DNA of 64,000 bases from Arachnopeziza araneosa (taxonomy: Eukaryota; Ascomycota; Leotiomycetes; Helotiales; Arachnopezizaceae), in assembly GCA_003988855.1 (NCBI GenBank), contig QYAI01000027.1, forward strand, positions 1 through 64,000, in the 5' to 3' direction. The position numbers and the translations under genes were made by a program. The notes beneath the pieces are model-generated. The model was not told where the DNA came from. It ran no database searches and saw nothing but the letters and a program-made list of their open reading frames with translations. This document shows, piece by piece, positions 24,394 through 36,176 of the stretch. Numbering within the stretch: the stretch's first letter is position 1; every line of letters starts with the position of its first letter.

Positions 24394-25138
24394 CTATGTC
24401 AAGTCAAATGTATATTTAGACAGAAATGATGTAAAGTAATAAAAAGACATAAATTCTTCTCCAGCGTTACTTCTATGCACATCTCGGAGGCCTTCGGTCT
24501 GCCTATGCATCTCTGCCACACCCTTTAAAACTGTTGCAATATCATCCACCCCCTGGGATTCATTAAGCCAATGTCCACCATCAGCGTAACCCTTGAACGT
24601 AACACGCTTGAACCCCATCTCCCAAAGAAGGTTCCCCATATCGTTTCGATTCGCGAGTGGAACTACTTCATCATCCACATCATGCAACAGCAAAATCTTA
24701 GTCTGAAGTACCTCTACTAGCTTTTCATCACTTCCTATCAACTCTTCCTCAGCTGTAACCGGCTCCTTCCATTCTTGCTTGTCAAGATCACTCACCCGCC
24801 TAACAACCTTCAGTCTCTCCGCAAGACTTGTTCCCTCCATCCCTTTACACACACTTTCAATCTCAGTCCCAAATGGCAACCACCCACACATTCCAACAAA
24901 AGCGCCAACTCTCGCCCCGCCAAACAGTAATGCATGAATTGCGGTAGCGCATACAAGATTGAGGAAAGATCCATTTGATACAGGGAAAGAGCGATGGGAG
25001 AGTGAGCTCGGAGTGTGCGATGCTAGTTTGTGACTCAAAAAACTCTGATGCAAATTCTACGGCCGTGCTAGAGCGATCGTGGAGGAGGATCACTGTGATG
25101 ACGTGGGTTGTGGTAGGGTGAATGATGTGTGGCTCCAT
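24394..25138 (-). pseudogene. Broken carboxylesterase / acyl-protein-thioesterase-like gene
   Basis: Two frames on the same strand each match one half of a fungal serine-hydrolase (phospholipase/carboxylesterase) protein. The first, from 25138, gives the start to about residue 60, ending near LFPCIKWIFPQS. The second, ending at 24394, resumes at CATAIHALLFGG and keeps the late acid (HDVDDEVVPL) and His (DGGHWLNE). About 75-90 residues that normally lie between are missing, and the frame shifts at the join. The nucleophile motif (GxSxG, usually just before CATAI) is destroyed. No GT-AG pair at the junction would join the two halves. The oxyanion stretch LLHDRSS also differs from the usual LHGRxS. 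A remnant allele or pseudogene is the best reading. Confidence 0.7.
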
Positions 25139-25568
25139 TTTGAGTTTGAATGAATTGATTGTTCGTGAATTATGCTTCTAAGAAGATGGAAGTGGATGAG
25201 AAAGATAGAATCAAGAGTGAACAAGTCGAAAATAGGGTTCGAGAAACTAGGTTACTGGTTATGAGTCAGAATTTCTCATCTGAAAACTAACACTTGCTGG
25301 GGGAGGCTAGAAACTAGTGCGATTTTTGGTCTTGATAACTACAATAATAAATTTAGAATTCTCGTCGGTTCGAGGTTGATGCATTGTAAAATTGAAATAA
25401 AAAATTGTAGCCAGCTCTCGTTTGATCAAATACCAAATTCTGTACGATGTGGCGGGCTCAATGTGCAAAATCCCTCTTGAAGATGCTTAGGTCTTCTCAG
25501 CCGTTTAGAATCTTCCAAGCCTGCTAAAAGGTCCGAGTAGCTGTACGTGTATGGTGATACATAATATC
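25139..25568. other. Intergenic
   Basis: About 430 bp between the esterase remnant and the stop of the Zn2Cys6 gene. It is AT-rich, and nothing was recognised. Confidence 0.4.
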
Positions 25569-27894
25569 CTACATATTCAGATTAACATCCATATTGAACC
25601 AATCCAGCCAATCCAATCCAGCTTTATCATCAACTTGAAAGTCGGGAATATAATTTCCAAGCTCGTCGCCAGCAGCATTGATTGCGTCGTTTATTTGGTC
25701 ATCTGACATGGCTGAGAATGGCAAGAGTTCCAACGTTCCAAGAGATGCGACGTTAGCTGGATATGTCTGCATCGATGTCTGCATTGGAGCCTGTTGAGCT
25801 GAAAAATCTGGCGGCATTTGCACCGATCGACTTGAAAACTCGGCTCGTACAGGCGCCTCTCCAACTACTTCTCGAAGATGCTTTCCATAGAGTGCTGATA
25901 CCCCGTTTCGATGGGCTGGGGTTGAACCAATTCTCTCCAATACATCAGCTGTTTCTTCAATCAACCTTCGGATGCTAGGTGCCAGACTGTTATTGCTGGC
26001 AGTACCCATGGTGCTCAGATAGAAGGCGAAGCAAGCAGCGAAGGATATCATGATCGAAGTGTTGTTAGGCATAGATCTGAGTCTGCCTTCTCTCTGAACA
26101 GCCGCTCGCATGACATTGAGTGATGAAGAAAGACCAGCAGCTCGAAAGAACTGCTTCACTTCAACTGGAGCAGTGGGATGGTTGATCACACTGCTGTAGA
26201 TAGAGAGCCGTCCATGAGCCACGAGAATCTCAACGTATGGAGGAATTGAGTTGACTGCCGAGCCACCCATTGCAAAAGCCCATGTAGTGTACCAGTTGTT
26301 GAAGAAGCCATCTATCATGTTTTGGAGAGACTCAGCGATCGTGTTACCGCGAATGTGGGCCTTGTGGCTGCTGTCGCAGATTCTCTTGACATCGGTGATC
26401 AAGTTGACCAAATCACGACGTAGGACAGTAGACGAGATCAACGATCCATCCCACACATCAGTCATGTCAGATTGATGCCAATTATCGCAATGGTCAATAA
26501 TGAGGGTGGGTAATAGGGTGAAGCTTCGACCTCGAGCGAGACAGACCCCTCTGTTGAGAACGAATAACGCAAGCCAAATTCTCTCCCTGCGCCTGAGAAG
26601 TCGACGACCGAGATCTGAGATAGGATCAACATCTTGGAATCCATCTAAATCTAAAGCTCTCCTTGCTGTGATGCATTCCGAAGGTTCCCGACCATGATGA
26701 ACCCCACTCAGAGAATTGCTGGGAGGAGGGACGATGAGCTTGTTAAGTGAGATATCCATAGAAATAGTGACCGCAGTAGACATGTACGAACAAGTCTCAT
26801 CATCCGACCAATGTTTACCAGGAGCCATCCAAGGGATGTTGACCATGAATGCAAGTACAATTTCTGGTGAACGATTTCTGTTATTCAGAACATGGCGCGC
26901 AAGATGTCTGCAATGATCTGACAATCTTTTTGAGACCGCAGCTGCTGTAGGAATAAACAATGCAGAGGCGGCCATGATTGAGGTCAGTAAGAATGAGGAC
27001 CGTCTCCGAATGAATTCTGGTGTATGAAGTAGTTTATCAAGGCCCCATCTTGTCTGAGCTAGATTCTCATAGAAACTGGTCTTGTTTAGCAATTATCTAA
27101 TCTCGAGTAGTGGAGCATACAATTTGACCAAAGTTGAAGCTTCTTCGGTCGTCACAAGACCCAAGTCAATTGGGTCGATCTCTGGTCCCGTATCAAAGCT
27201 TGGCTTGAATGGACCAAAGAAAGCCTGAACATCCGGATTCCTTTTCCCGATACCACTCCGAGAAAGAGATGCGGCGTTGGAGATTTGACGTGAGTGAGAA
27301 GGTTTTGGTGCCGAAAGATCCGAAGCTCTTGCTAGAAGTTGTAGAGGATTCTCGGCATCATCTACAGAGAATTGGTCATTTGGAGCGCCGTTGCTCGCTG
27401 AACCATTTGGAATATAATCATTTTGAATACGCAAGGAAATGTTGCTATCCATCTGAAAAGAAAAGTCGGAATCTCGTAAGGCTGGATCTATCCGATCTGA
27501 CTCTTTCAGAGGCAGTAAATCTTGGGCTTCACTGAGAAGACTCTGAAGGTGGTTGGTGGTCTGATCATTGCCAGTCTGATTTTCATGAGTCTTGGACTTC
27601 TTTAGTGCTTGCTCAATACGAAATACTGCCTTTTCCAGTCCATCTCGCTTACTAGGAATCAATCAGTACTTGTCTCTCTGTTCCGGCGTCTTCATACTTC
27701 TTGATGCCCTTCTTTCTGCCGACCCGATAATCTGGGATGATGCATTCCGTGTTTGACTGAGAGCACTTTTTACACTTGACATCTCCATCACTTCGCCTAC
27801 ATCTCGTTTTGCTCCTCCTGCAATTCAAACATGCAGCCTGCTTTGGATGCTCATTCTTCTCGGTGTTGTTTGAGCTCGACGGGGATCGTTCCAT
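25569..27894 (-). CDS. Zn2Cys6 fungal transcription factor
   Basis: Three exons, 27894-27698, 27651-27121 and 27075-25569, total about 744 residues. The Zn2Cys6 cluster is at about residues 20-50 (CLNCRRSKTRC, then CKKCSQSNTEC), followed by a basic linker RKKGIKNKRDG across the first exon join and a short coiled region (LEKAVFRIEQALKK). The middle-homology or fungal_trans-like helical region begins near residue 240. Both introns are short (46 and 45 bp), and splicing removes the two apparent stop codons near 27093 and 27660. Upstream in-frame ATGs exist, but Met at 27894 gives the normal short lead to the zinc cluster. It lies just downstream of the GMC oxidoreductase gene on the same strand and might regulate it; that is inference from position only. 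Confidence 0.9.
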
Positions 27895-28262
27895 GGTTCC
27901 GAATGCGATGATCAGCCACAAACATGGCGCCAAGAATATCCAGTAAGCGCAAGATGGGTGTCTATGAAATAATATAAACGCATTGAAGCGGACTCGACGG
28001 CATCAGAGATAGTTGTGTATGGACGAAAGAGCGTGGACATGCGAAGTCGAGCGGAAGTCGGTGCAGGAAGGATCGTCCACTACTCATATCACGTGTAGTC
28101 TCAATACCCCGCCATTGTGGCTGGAGGCTTAACGCCACAGCACCATTAAGGACATCCACGATTAGGAGAACACATTTCCTTGACCATTCAAAGCTCTGTC
28201 ATTGAGTACTTGGTGATAATGCCTCTTGTATCCTCTTAGAGAACTATAAAGAAACCTCAAGG
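27895..28262. promoter_or_regulatory. Promoter region of the Zn2Cys6 gene and 3' end of the GMC gene
   Basis: About 370 bp between the GMC oxidoreductase stop and the regulator start, both on the minus strand. No specific site was recognised. Confidence 0.35.
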
Positions 28263-30216
28263 TCAACGACTCTTCAATCCCCATTCCTCCTTCAGCAAAT
28301 CAGCGGCCCGCTCAGCAACAGCATACACACTAGTAATGATATTTCCTCGCGGCATCACAGGGAAAACACTCGCATCCACGATTCTCAACCCTTTCATGCC
28401 CCAGACCTTTAGTTCCTTATCAACAACCCCTCCTTTCTCTTTCGGAAGCATGGAGCACGATCCTGCAGGATGGAAATTGGTTGCACAACCTTCTTTCACG
28501 AGAGTTTTTGCCTGCTCCAGGTCCATTTCTTCTACGCCTGTTGCCGAAGTTGTGGAAGGAGAGAAAGCATGAGTTGGGATTCTTCGTCCTGAGGGTTTGA
28601 AGAAAGTGGAGAAAGGGGCCGTAGTGATGAGCGTAGACAAACCCTGAACATGTCGTGCCATGAGCTCGAGATCCATAGGATGAGACATGTAGTTTGGGTC
28701 AATGACAGGGGCATCGGCCGCGTTAGAGGAGTTGATGTGTACATGGCCTCTGGAAAATGGATGATTTAGGGCTGTCATTATGGTGGCGTAATTGCCTTCT
28801 GACACTGGTTTCGCAAAATCTGAGATCCGACTGTTACCTTTAACATTGAATTGCCCCTTGAATAAGAATTGTTGGACAGTAGCTTGAGAGGTAAGATCAA
28901 TGATCACCTCGTCTCTGTCCTGACTTGCACTGTCCTTGGTGGCAACTTTGTCAAACAAAGATTTGACAAAAGCCGAGCCGTCCTCACCAAATATCTCAGG
29001 AAGTCTAAATTGAGCAAAAGGTATAAAGTTCTGTCCCAGCGGTCCAGAACGATCCTTCTGATACATTTGTACAAGAGCACCCATGATCTCGGGATTCCGC
29101 ATAATCATTTCGGCGGTTTGTACTCCATCAACAACCTCAAATCCAACAGTTACAATGGCATGATCTTGTAGGTTTTCACCAACATTCGGATTATCGAGTA
29201 CAACGTCAATGTTGTGGGACTGAAGAAGTTTGGTATCTCCAATACCTGAAAGTTCCAGGAGTTGGGGAGAAGCAAAAACTCCAGCTGATAGGATGATTTC
29301 TTTGGTGGTTCTGATGGTGTGGGTTTCTCCTGTTTTAGAGACAAGTTGAACAGCGGACGCAGTGATGGTGGTTTCATTATCGAAAACAATCTTCTGCACT
29401 AGAGCTTCCGTGACAACTCGCAGGTTTGGACGTGAAGAGACGTCAGCTGGATAATATGCTGTGACAGCATAGGATCTGGTGTTTGACTTCGGATCAATAG
29501 CAGCTGGTGCTGCAAGCGCTCCCACAGCATCGCCTTTGTACTTCAGATCCGTCATAATCTTCTTCCAAGATTCGTACCATGCTTTCTCAATATCTCCAGT
29601 TATACTATAGGACGTTTGGACCGGCCCTTCAGTGGATTCCACGGCTTCTTCTTTGATCGCAATGTCGATGAAACTATTGATCGAATCCTGGGGCTTAGGT
29701 TGGTGATGAGTATGGAATTTGCGAAGATACGGGAGCATCGTGTTCCAATTCCATCCTTGATTTCCCAGCTTCTCCCACGCATCAAAAGAGCCTTTGGAGC
29801 TGTATACCATTTGCATCTGATAAATAGCGCTGCTGCCACCAAGAGCTTTTCCTCGTTGATGAGGAACGATTCTGTCATTCAATGATTTCTAACAATCTAT
29901 TGGCCAAAAATCTTCCATGATAGGCATTACTCACCTGTGGAACAGTTTGAAAAGCATAGTCATAAGCAGGGTTATCATACATGGCGAATCCCAAACCAGG
30001 AGTCATAACTATAAGATCTTGCGTCCTGTTTGCACCAGCTTCGAGGACCAGAACCTGGACACTCGGGTCTTCACTCAATCGAGAAGCGACAACTAGACCT
30101 GCTGTTCCTCCCCCAATTATGATGAAATCATATTGTTGAGCTAGCCTTTCGGTTGACGAAGTGTCGACTGGGTGACTTGAAGTCGTAACATCGGACAGGA
30201 GTGATGCAGCCTGCAT
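28263..30216 (-). CDS. GMC-family FAD oxidoreductase
   Basis: Two exons, 30216-29935 and 29888-28263, give about 635 residues. The N-terminus has the ADP-binding motif DFIIIGGGTAGLVVASRL followed by VLEAG. GMC signature 1 is RGKALGGSSAIYQMQMVY, formed just after the intron join at VPQ-KSLNDR. Signature 2 is in GVFASPQLLELSGIG. The active-site region near the C-terminus contains NFHPAGSCSM and GNIITSVYAVAERAADLL. The family oxidises alcohols (glucose, methanol, choline, aryl alcohols) with FAD. No secretion signal is obvious, so an intracellular dehydrogenase or oxidase is more likely than a secreted aryl-alcohol oxidase. The exact substrate is unknown. The 46-bp intron has a GTGAGT donor. Confidence 0.93.
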
Positions 30217-31118
30217 TGTGAAGTGGTGTAATGAAAGAACGTGTAAGGGAACGAGGTGTTATGCAAGCCTGAAATATTCGAAGAGTGGAAAGCTAAGCTA
30301 TATAGTCCTACTTAGCCCAGATCGCTCCTGCTGTCTCGTAACAAAACGCGTGAAATCAAACAGGGGAACGTACACTACAATACGCAACTGGAAGATTGAG
30401 AAGATATGGACACAAGGATGAGAGCCGTGGAATTGCAAAGCCTTGAGGCTGCATATTAAGGTTCAAGCAAGAAGAGATCAGCTGGATGGATTTTCCGCTC
30501 TCTCATGTGCTGGCTAGATACTTGGCTGTCCCGCTCACCGAATTCAATGCCACGAGTCTCGAAAGTGATCGAGAACCCCGCAAGCTGACATTAGCGCGAG
30601 AGAATCATTCGATCGTTATAAACGTACAGGAAGTTTTCTTTGAAATGTCTTGCATATCTTCGGTGGTTCCGATGTTGGTCTTGATTGTATCTGCATCTCA
30701 GAGTGTACTAGGTTAGCCCCGGCTCAGATGTCTCAGAAGAAGTGTTGGTAGAGCAGAACAGGAAGAGCGCAGGTACTATGAATCAAGATTTGGTATGCAA
30801 TCTCAAAGTGACAAGGTATAAGGCGAAGGACTTGAGAAATGGCACCTTGCCTCTGAAGCAAATTCTAGGCGATACACTTGTAATATTAGGAAGAAGTGGA
30901 GGCAGCGAGGTTTGCAATTCTTGTTGAACCAGATTCGGCTAAGGCCAAAAGGGGGCAAGAGGGGCCGCTCCACTAAGCTGAAGTCTCGAAATCGAACCAT
31001 CTCTGCAGCAGCCCGCTCCCAGACGGTTGGTCCCGTCCGCATCAGATCCCAGATCGGATGTTGGAGATGACTCTTGATCAGCAAGCCACAAATCTCATTT
31101 CAGTCTATATGATCGCCT
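30217..31118. promoter_or_regulatory. Upstream region of the GMC gene
   Basis: About 0.9 kb between the GMC start and the 3' end of the mitochondrial carrier gene. It contains only short frames without recognisable products. It should carry the GMC promoter. Confidence 0.35.
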
Positions 31119-32404
31119 TCACAGTGTTTTCGACCCCGCGACCAAGCGCTGTAATTGTTCCATGAAAATGAACATCAATACTGTGTTCGGTCTATCACTG
31201 TAAGCAGTTGAATCGATAGCCAAAATGCACTTACGCAAGTCTTAGCCATGCAGGAGTCCACCCTTTCATCAAGAATCCTGGTCCCTCGTTCCTCACCGAG
31301 TCAACAACGATTTTCACAATTGACTGGAAACTTCAGTACCAAGCCCCACCCGATCTGGTCACGACTTACTGGTTTTTCACCTTTGATTGAAACAGAATTC
31401 TGGAGCCTGCTCTTGAGAACATCCGCAGGAGCGCACACTGTCGTTGCAACTGTTCCAGCAATCAACGAGGCAGCGATATGTACTGGAACGCCATCTGATA
31501 ACTCCAGCGACTCATTTGCGAGTAATCTCCGTTTTGCCATGGTATATCTATTACAGTCAGTTGCCGGATCAATTCTTTTATTCGTCTTACACGGCAATCT
31601 GGGAAACATCTTTCAAAGTCAGCTAAGTTGAAACGCGGCTTCACTGCGGACATACTCATCAAAATGCTTCGGACGATATTAGGGCCTAATCCCTTTGTGA
31701 ATGCTCCAAGACCTTCTTCTTTTCCGATTCTGATCATTCCACTCAGAGCATTTGGGTATCTGTATTTTTGATCTGGTGCTTTCACACCATCTGAACACAT
31801 CCGAACAAGTACAACCTATGATAATTCAACACACCATCCGCTCATTCTTCATATATCCTCACCTCGGTAGGATTCCCCAGCATTCCAGCCAAGCCCCCAG
31901 CGGCGCCAGCACAGAGTATTGTTGAACTTGCTGAAAGTTTTCCATCTGGCCCTCGTTTCACACTGCGTGCTAGGATATCATATAAAGAAAACCGAGCGGT
32001 GGAATACGTAGTTTGTCGAAGAATAGAAGCCGAAAGTCCAGACCAAAGTGAGGCGACTCCTAGCCAAGTCATTGTTGAAATTCCCGAGAAGAGTTTGCCT
32101 TGACCCTACCATCACGAACAGCAAAAGTTTGAAGTGCTCTTAACATTGGTTGTTTAGAAGATAAAACTTGCATACAGCTGGAAATTTCAGTTCTTGCTTA
32201 TTGGATTGAGATCACAACTTACTACTTGGTTCGATCTAAAGGATGTGCTAGAAAGATTAGTTCGCACTCAAATTGGAGTGAAAATCAGCTTACTAAAGCA
32301 AGCAGCCATTGAGGCTGATACACCACTAAAATTCTGTCAATTCAAACTCCATTTAACATACCATATGCTCACCCAAGCCAAATCGGTTGCTGTGCCTTTG
32401 CCAT
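31119..32404 (-). CDS. Mitochondrial dicarboxylate/oxoglutarate-type carrier (SLC25)
   Basis: Ten small exons: 32404-32373, 32325-32294, 32247-32223, 32177-32110, 32059-31863, 31815-31656, 31609-31591, 31547-31370, 31323-31235 and 31191-31119, about 290 residues. The protein has the tripartite carrier layout with signatures THPLDRTK (first repeat), GNPTEVVLVRM (second) and CAPADVLKSRLQN (third). The end, RLAPNTVLMFIFMEQL, is typical. NPTEVVLVRM with a following Asp-Gly resembles the oxoglutarate/malate and dicarboxylate carrier subgroup, which exchange C4 or C5 dicarboxylates across the inner membrane. Without splicing the region appears riddled with stops and frame changes; every one falls inside an intron with good borders. 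It is transcribed divergently from the CoA-transferase gene. Confidence 0.87.
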
Positions 32405-32765
32405 TTCAAGATCACGTGAATGCCTGCTGGATCGCACTTAACATCGAATCTCTCAGCGATAACAACATCCTCAAATCCCTGGGTACCTCAAGTATATACA
32501 ATCTATCATTTACTGATACATAAACCACCGCTGGCCGTTCACCTTTCTTCTCATCATCGCCGTCATCTGAAGCTTTCGGATCAAAAACAATACCCGAAGT
32601 GTTCTTCAAAATTGCCGCGGATTCTCTTAAGACTTTACCCGCGGGCTCACAAAAATGGCCGTCCACCTCTACCGCCTGTGGCAGAAAAGGATGGGAGGTT
32701 CCAATCGTCATTCTCTGAAATAATCTTTCCTCCTTATTGTTTCTCTCTTTTCTATACAATTTACA
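32405..32765. promoter_or_regulatory. Divergent promoter of the carrier and CoA-transferase genes
   Basis: Only 361 bp separate the two start codons, so the genes probably share promoter elements. The part next to 32766 reads CT-rich then AATTTACA-ATG, a normal fungal leader. A minus-strand frame at 32412-32759 (about 115 codons, stopping eight bases before the carrier ATG) fills most of the gap and has fairly protein-like composition, but shows no domain. It could be a leader ORF or chance. Confidence 0.5.
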
Positions 32766-34562
32766 ATGGCTTCGAGAAGAATATCCTGTGCTGCGTTGAC
32801 AAGAGCGAGTCGGAGTTCGATCTTCACATCGCCGAGAATCTCACATCTACCACGGTACACGCCATGCCGAAGTTTGAGCGGAACAACGATAAGATGGGAA
32901 CAACAGAAGCCTAATACGAGTGCAAAGCGTGATCCAGCTCCAAAAGTTGTTCGAGGTGCTTCAAAAGTATTCAAGAATGCAGATGAAGCTGTCGCTGATC
33001 TCAAGAGTGGAAGCACGATCCTCAGTGCTGGTTTCGGATTGTGCGGCACTGCTGGTACACCTCACTCATCGTTGTCCATTGTCTCCTAACACGTCTTAGA
33101 AACGGTCATTGCCGCGTTAGCACGGAGAGGGGACTCTCTGAAAAATCTTACCGCGGTCTCGAACAATGCCGGCGCAGCTGGTGGTGGAGGATTGTCTCCA
33201 CTTGTGGCCTCTGGCCAAATCGAAAGACTGACTCTGTCATTCCTGGGAGCGAATAAGTTTTTAGAAAAGAAATATCTGAGTGGAGAGATTGCAATTGAAT
33301 TGTGTCCTCAAGGGACAATTGCAGAACGGATCCGAGCTGGCGGTGCAGGCATCCCTGCTTTCTATACCCCTACAGGTGTCAGTATGTTCTCTATTCTACA
33401 TACAAGTTAGATTCGGTTAATGACTTTCAGACACTCTCATCCAAACCGGTGAAATTCCTGTACGTCTCGGACCTGTAGACAAGGCGACTGGCAAGACCAC
33501 AGTCCTCGAAGCAGGCAAACCACGCGAGACTCGGATCTTTGATGGAAAGATCTACAATATGGAAGAAGCCATCAAGGGTGATGTTGCTATACTGCGAGCG
33601 TATAAGGTCGATGAAGCCGGAAACTGCCAGTTTAGATATACTACCAAGGCATTCGGTGAAGTGATGGCAAAGGCAGCAACAATCACAATTGTTGAAGCCG
33701 AAAACATTGTACCTATTGGCTCAATCCACCCTGACAACGTCCACCTACCAGGTATCTATGTCAACCGGATCGTTCCCTCCACTGCAGAAAAGGTAATTGA
33801 AATTCGCAAGTTGAAAGAAGTCGAAGGGCAATCCACTGGAGAGAAACCAATTGCTCAAATCCGCCGAGAGAGAATTGCTCGACGCACAGCAAAGGAGTTG
33901 AAGAACGGCTTCTACGTCAATCTTGGTGTTGGAATGCCCACACTTGCACCCAGCTACCTCTCCCCTGAAACCAAAGTCTGGATTCAATCCGAAAACGGCC
34001 TTCTAGGAATGGGTCCCTATCCCACGGAAGAGGAAATCGACGCTGATCTGATCAACGCCGGCAAGGAGACTGTGACTGTCATCCCTGGCGCCTCAACCTT
34101 CTCATCCGCCGAATCTTTTGCCATGATTCGGGGTGGTCATATTGATGTTTCTGTGCTCGGAGCGCTGCAAGTGAGCGCCAGTGGTGATCTCGCCAACTAT
34201 ATGATCCCTGGTAAGGTGTTCAAGGGAATGGGCGGTGCGATGGATCTAGTAGGTAATCCAGATCAGACCAAGATTGTTGTCGCGACCGATCATTTGGACA
34301 AGAATGGCACGAGCAAAATTGTGGAGAAGTGTGGATTGCCATTGACTGGAAGAGGGGTGGTGAGTACGATTATCACGGATTTGGTAAGTCTTCTTGATCT
34401 GTTTGTATTGTGTTCTAACAAACGTAGTGTGTATTCGAAGTAGATAGAAAGAAGGGTGGATTGACGTTGACGGAGTTGGCGCCTGGTGTTGATGTTGAAG
34501 ACGTGAGAAAGAAGACGGATGCCAAGTTTGCCGTGGCGGATAATGTGATATCTATGGAATAG
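32766..34562 (+). CDS. Succinyl-CoA:3-ketoacid CoA-transferase, mitochondrial
   Basis: Four exons, 32766-33054, 33100-33381, 33431-34383 and 34428-34562, give about 552 residues with an Arg/Ser-rich mitochondrial presequence. The two CoA-transferase halves are fused. The alpha-like half has ILSAGFGLCGTAE, the GAGGGG-like NNAGAAGGGGL and PAFYTPTGVNTLIQ. The beta-like half has NLGVGMPTLAP and the catalytic Glu in IQSENGLLGMG. The enzyme transfers CoA from succinyl-CoA to acetoacetate (ketone-body use) and, in fungi, often to acetate or propionate. Acetate/propionate preference therefore cannot be excluded. Length and motifs match SCOT/OXCT. All joins are in frame with GT-AG borders. Confidence 0.93.
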
Positions 34563-34824
34563 AGATCTGTATAGACTTGTATATATGAATTAAAATTTCT
34601 AGCTTCAGGCTCGGAATTTATAATTAATATCACTCGTGAGTTTAAAAGGCGTCAAATCAAAATATATCTGCTTGGTTGCATGACCTGTTCGAAAGGCCAT
34701 GAAATTACCTGACTTTGACCGGCAGTAGGTAACAACTTACAAGTTTTGTCTGCGCTTCACAATGCGAGAGTGTCAAATTTCTCGTCTAAGTTACTATTTA
34801 CATCTATTTGTTCATTCGTCATCT

Positions 34825-35733
34825 CTACAACTTACTCTTCACCATACCTGGCGCAAAACTGCTTCCCTTCCCCTCTCCCAGCGCTTCAACAATCCTATCA
34901 ATCGCGCCCAGCAACCAAACATTCCCTTCCTCTCCGGCCAACCACTCACCTCCTTCAATCTCTTCCTCTCCCTCAGCCTCCGCACTTCCATCCTCATACG
35001 CTTTCCTCAGCCCAAACACATGGCTCGTTACCTGCGGTCCTACACCCGTCTGGGCCCGCAAACACGCAACTGCCACGATACTCGTCAAGACTCTCCCTAC
35101 CTTCGCTCCTTGGGGAAGGCCGGAAGGATCTGCAAAGAGTGCGCCGTATTCGTGGTTCAAGATGAAAACGGGTAAATCGGGATGGGATTCTGCGAGTTTA
35201 TCGTAGAGTTTTCTGTCAAAAGGACGGTAGATGGATGTCCAAAGGCTGTCACCGCGGTTGAGAATTCCTTGGATATTGGCTGATGATGTGGTGCTGCTAT
35301 CATCAGCTCTCATGCTTATTCTTCATCGGAATTGATCTCACCGTGTTGGTTTTGTAGATAATGAAGCGACGATTTCGGAGGGTAATGAGGCTTTAAATGC
35401 TCCCAGACAGTTTATCGTCCTTGGAACTCCATTGAATCCAATACACTTCAACCCCACCTCTCTCATCAGCTCCGCCGTCTTTACACTCTGACTCTTATCC
35501 TTCGACTTGTCTGTCGCGAGCTCGTATAACTTTGTCAGTGATTCTGGCGAGTTCATTGTCATTGTCGCTGCTGTGGAGAGAGAAAGCCATGCTGGTGCGC
35601 CAACGTTTCTGGCGGAAGCCTCTTGATGTATTTTCTCATACACAGAGAGGATCTTGGGTGTGGCGGGAAGTGTGTTCGGGCGTGCGAAAGGGGCACTGAT
35701 AAGCTGCTTTAACGCAGGTGAAAGCTTCGACAT
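34825..35733 (-). CDS. AhpD-like / carboxymuconolactone-decarboxylase-fold protein
   Basis: Two exons, 35733-35342 and 35296-34825, about 287 residues. The central part MREVGLKCIGFNGVPRTINC resembles the helical AhpD-like fold found in fungal proteins of unknown role. The usual CxxC redox pair is not evident; the nearest Cys residues are in GLKCIGF and INCLGAF, too far apart. The C-terminus is acidic (EAEGEEEIEGGE) before a last conserved helix. There is no clear signal peptide, although the start is rich in Ser, Pro and Leu. The function is unknown, and the family call is tentative. Translation is taken from the ATG at 35733, because the open frame further upstream starts with GTG. It is divergent from the next MFS gene. 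Confidence 0.65.
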
Positions 35734-36176
35734 GATTGAATTGATCACTATATGGATCTACAAATCGGACGAGAAGGTCTCGCTGCGGCCGAAGTGTACT
35801 TTATTGTTGTTAATCAGATCAGAGTTGAATGACCGAGGTCGCGGTGGCCATGCTCGGGGTTTCATTTTTGGCCGTTGCTGAAGGGAATGTGGCACTGACA
35901 TCAGCGGCTGATCCCTGAACTCTCTCGCTCTCCACCAACAAGATGTGGGATGAGCGCTCTGTATCCCCGTTTAAGGTAACGCTGACAGAGCACTGGAAGG
36001 AAGGTCACAGAGAAGGATGCGCGCTGCCGTATGATTACAGCTAGGGAGCTGATGAGTTATCACTACCCCAGCTTCCCCAGATGCATCTTACTTCTTAACA
36101 TCGCGGGGTCCCCCAATTTCTTTCATCATTGTCTCTATTATCGGTTGAGCTAATTTTCATCTATTGCACCACTGAG
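35734..36176. promoter_or_regulatory. Divergent promoter, AhpD-like and MFS genes
   Basis: About 440 bp between the two start codons. It contains GC-rich and CCCC-containing stretches (for example near 36065 and 36105) that could bind stress-type zinc-finger factors, but no site is certain. Confidence 0.35.

Noticed and set aside
27080..27125. Stop codon splitting the Zn2Cys6 protein into two genes
   Set aside because: It lies in a 45-bp intron with GTATGC and CCAG borders. Splicing joins LVKF to FYENLAQTRWG, as in related regulators.
31550..31610. Apparent nonsense codon and frameshift in the mitochondrial carrier gene after NVSQIAV
   Set aside because: A 43-bp intron (GTAAGA donor, CTGAC branch, AATAG acceptor) removes both and continues as VYTMAKRRLL in the expected carrier frame.
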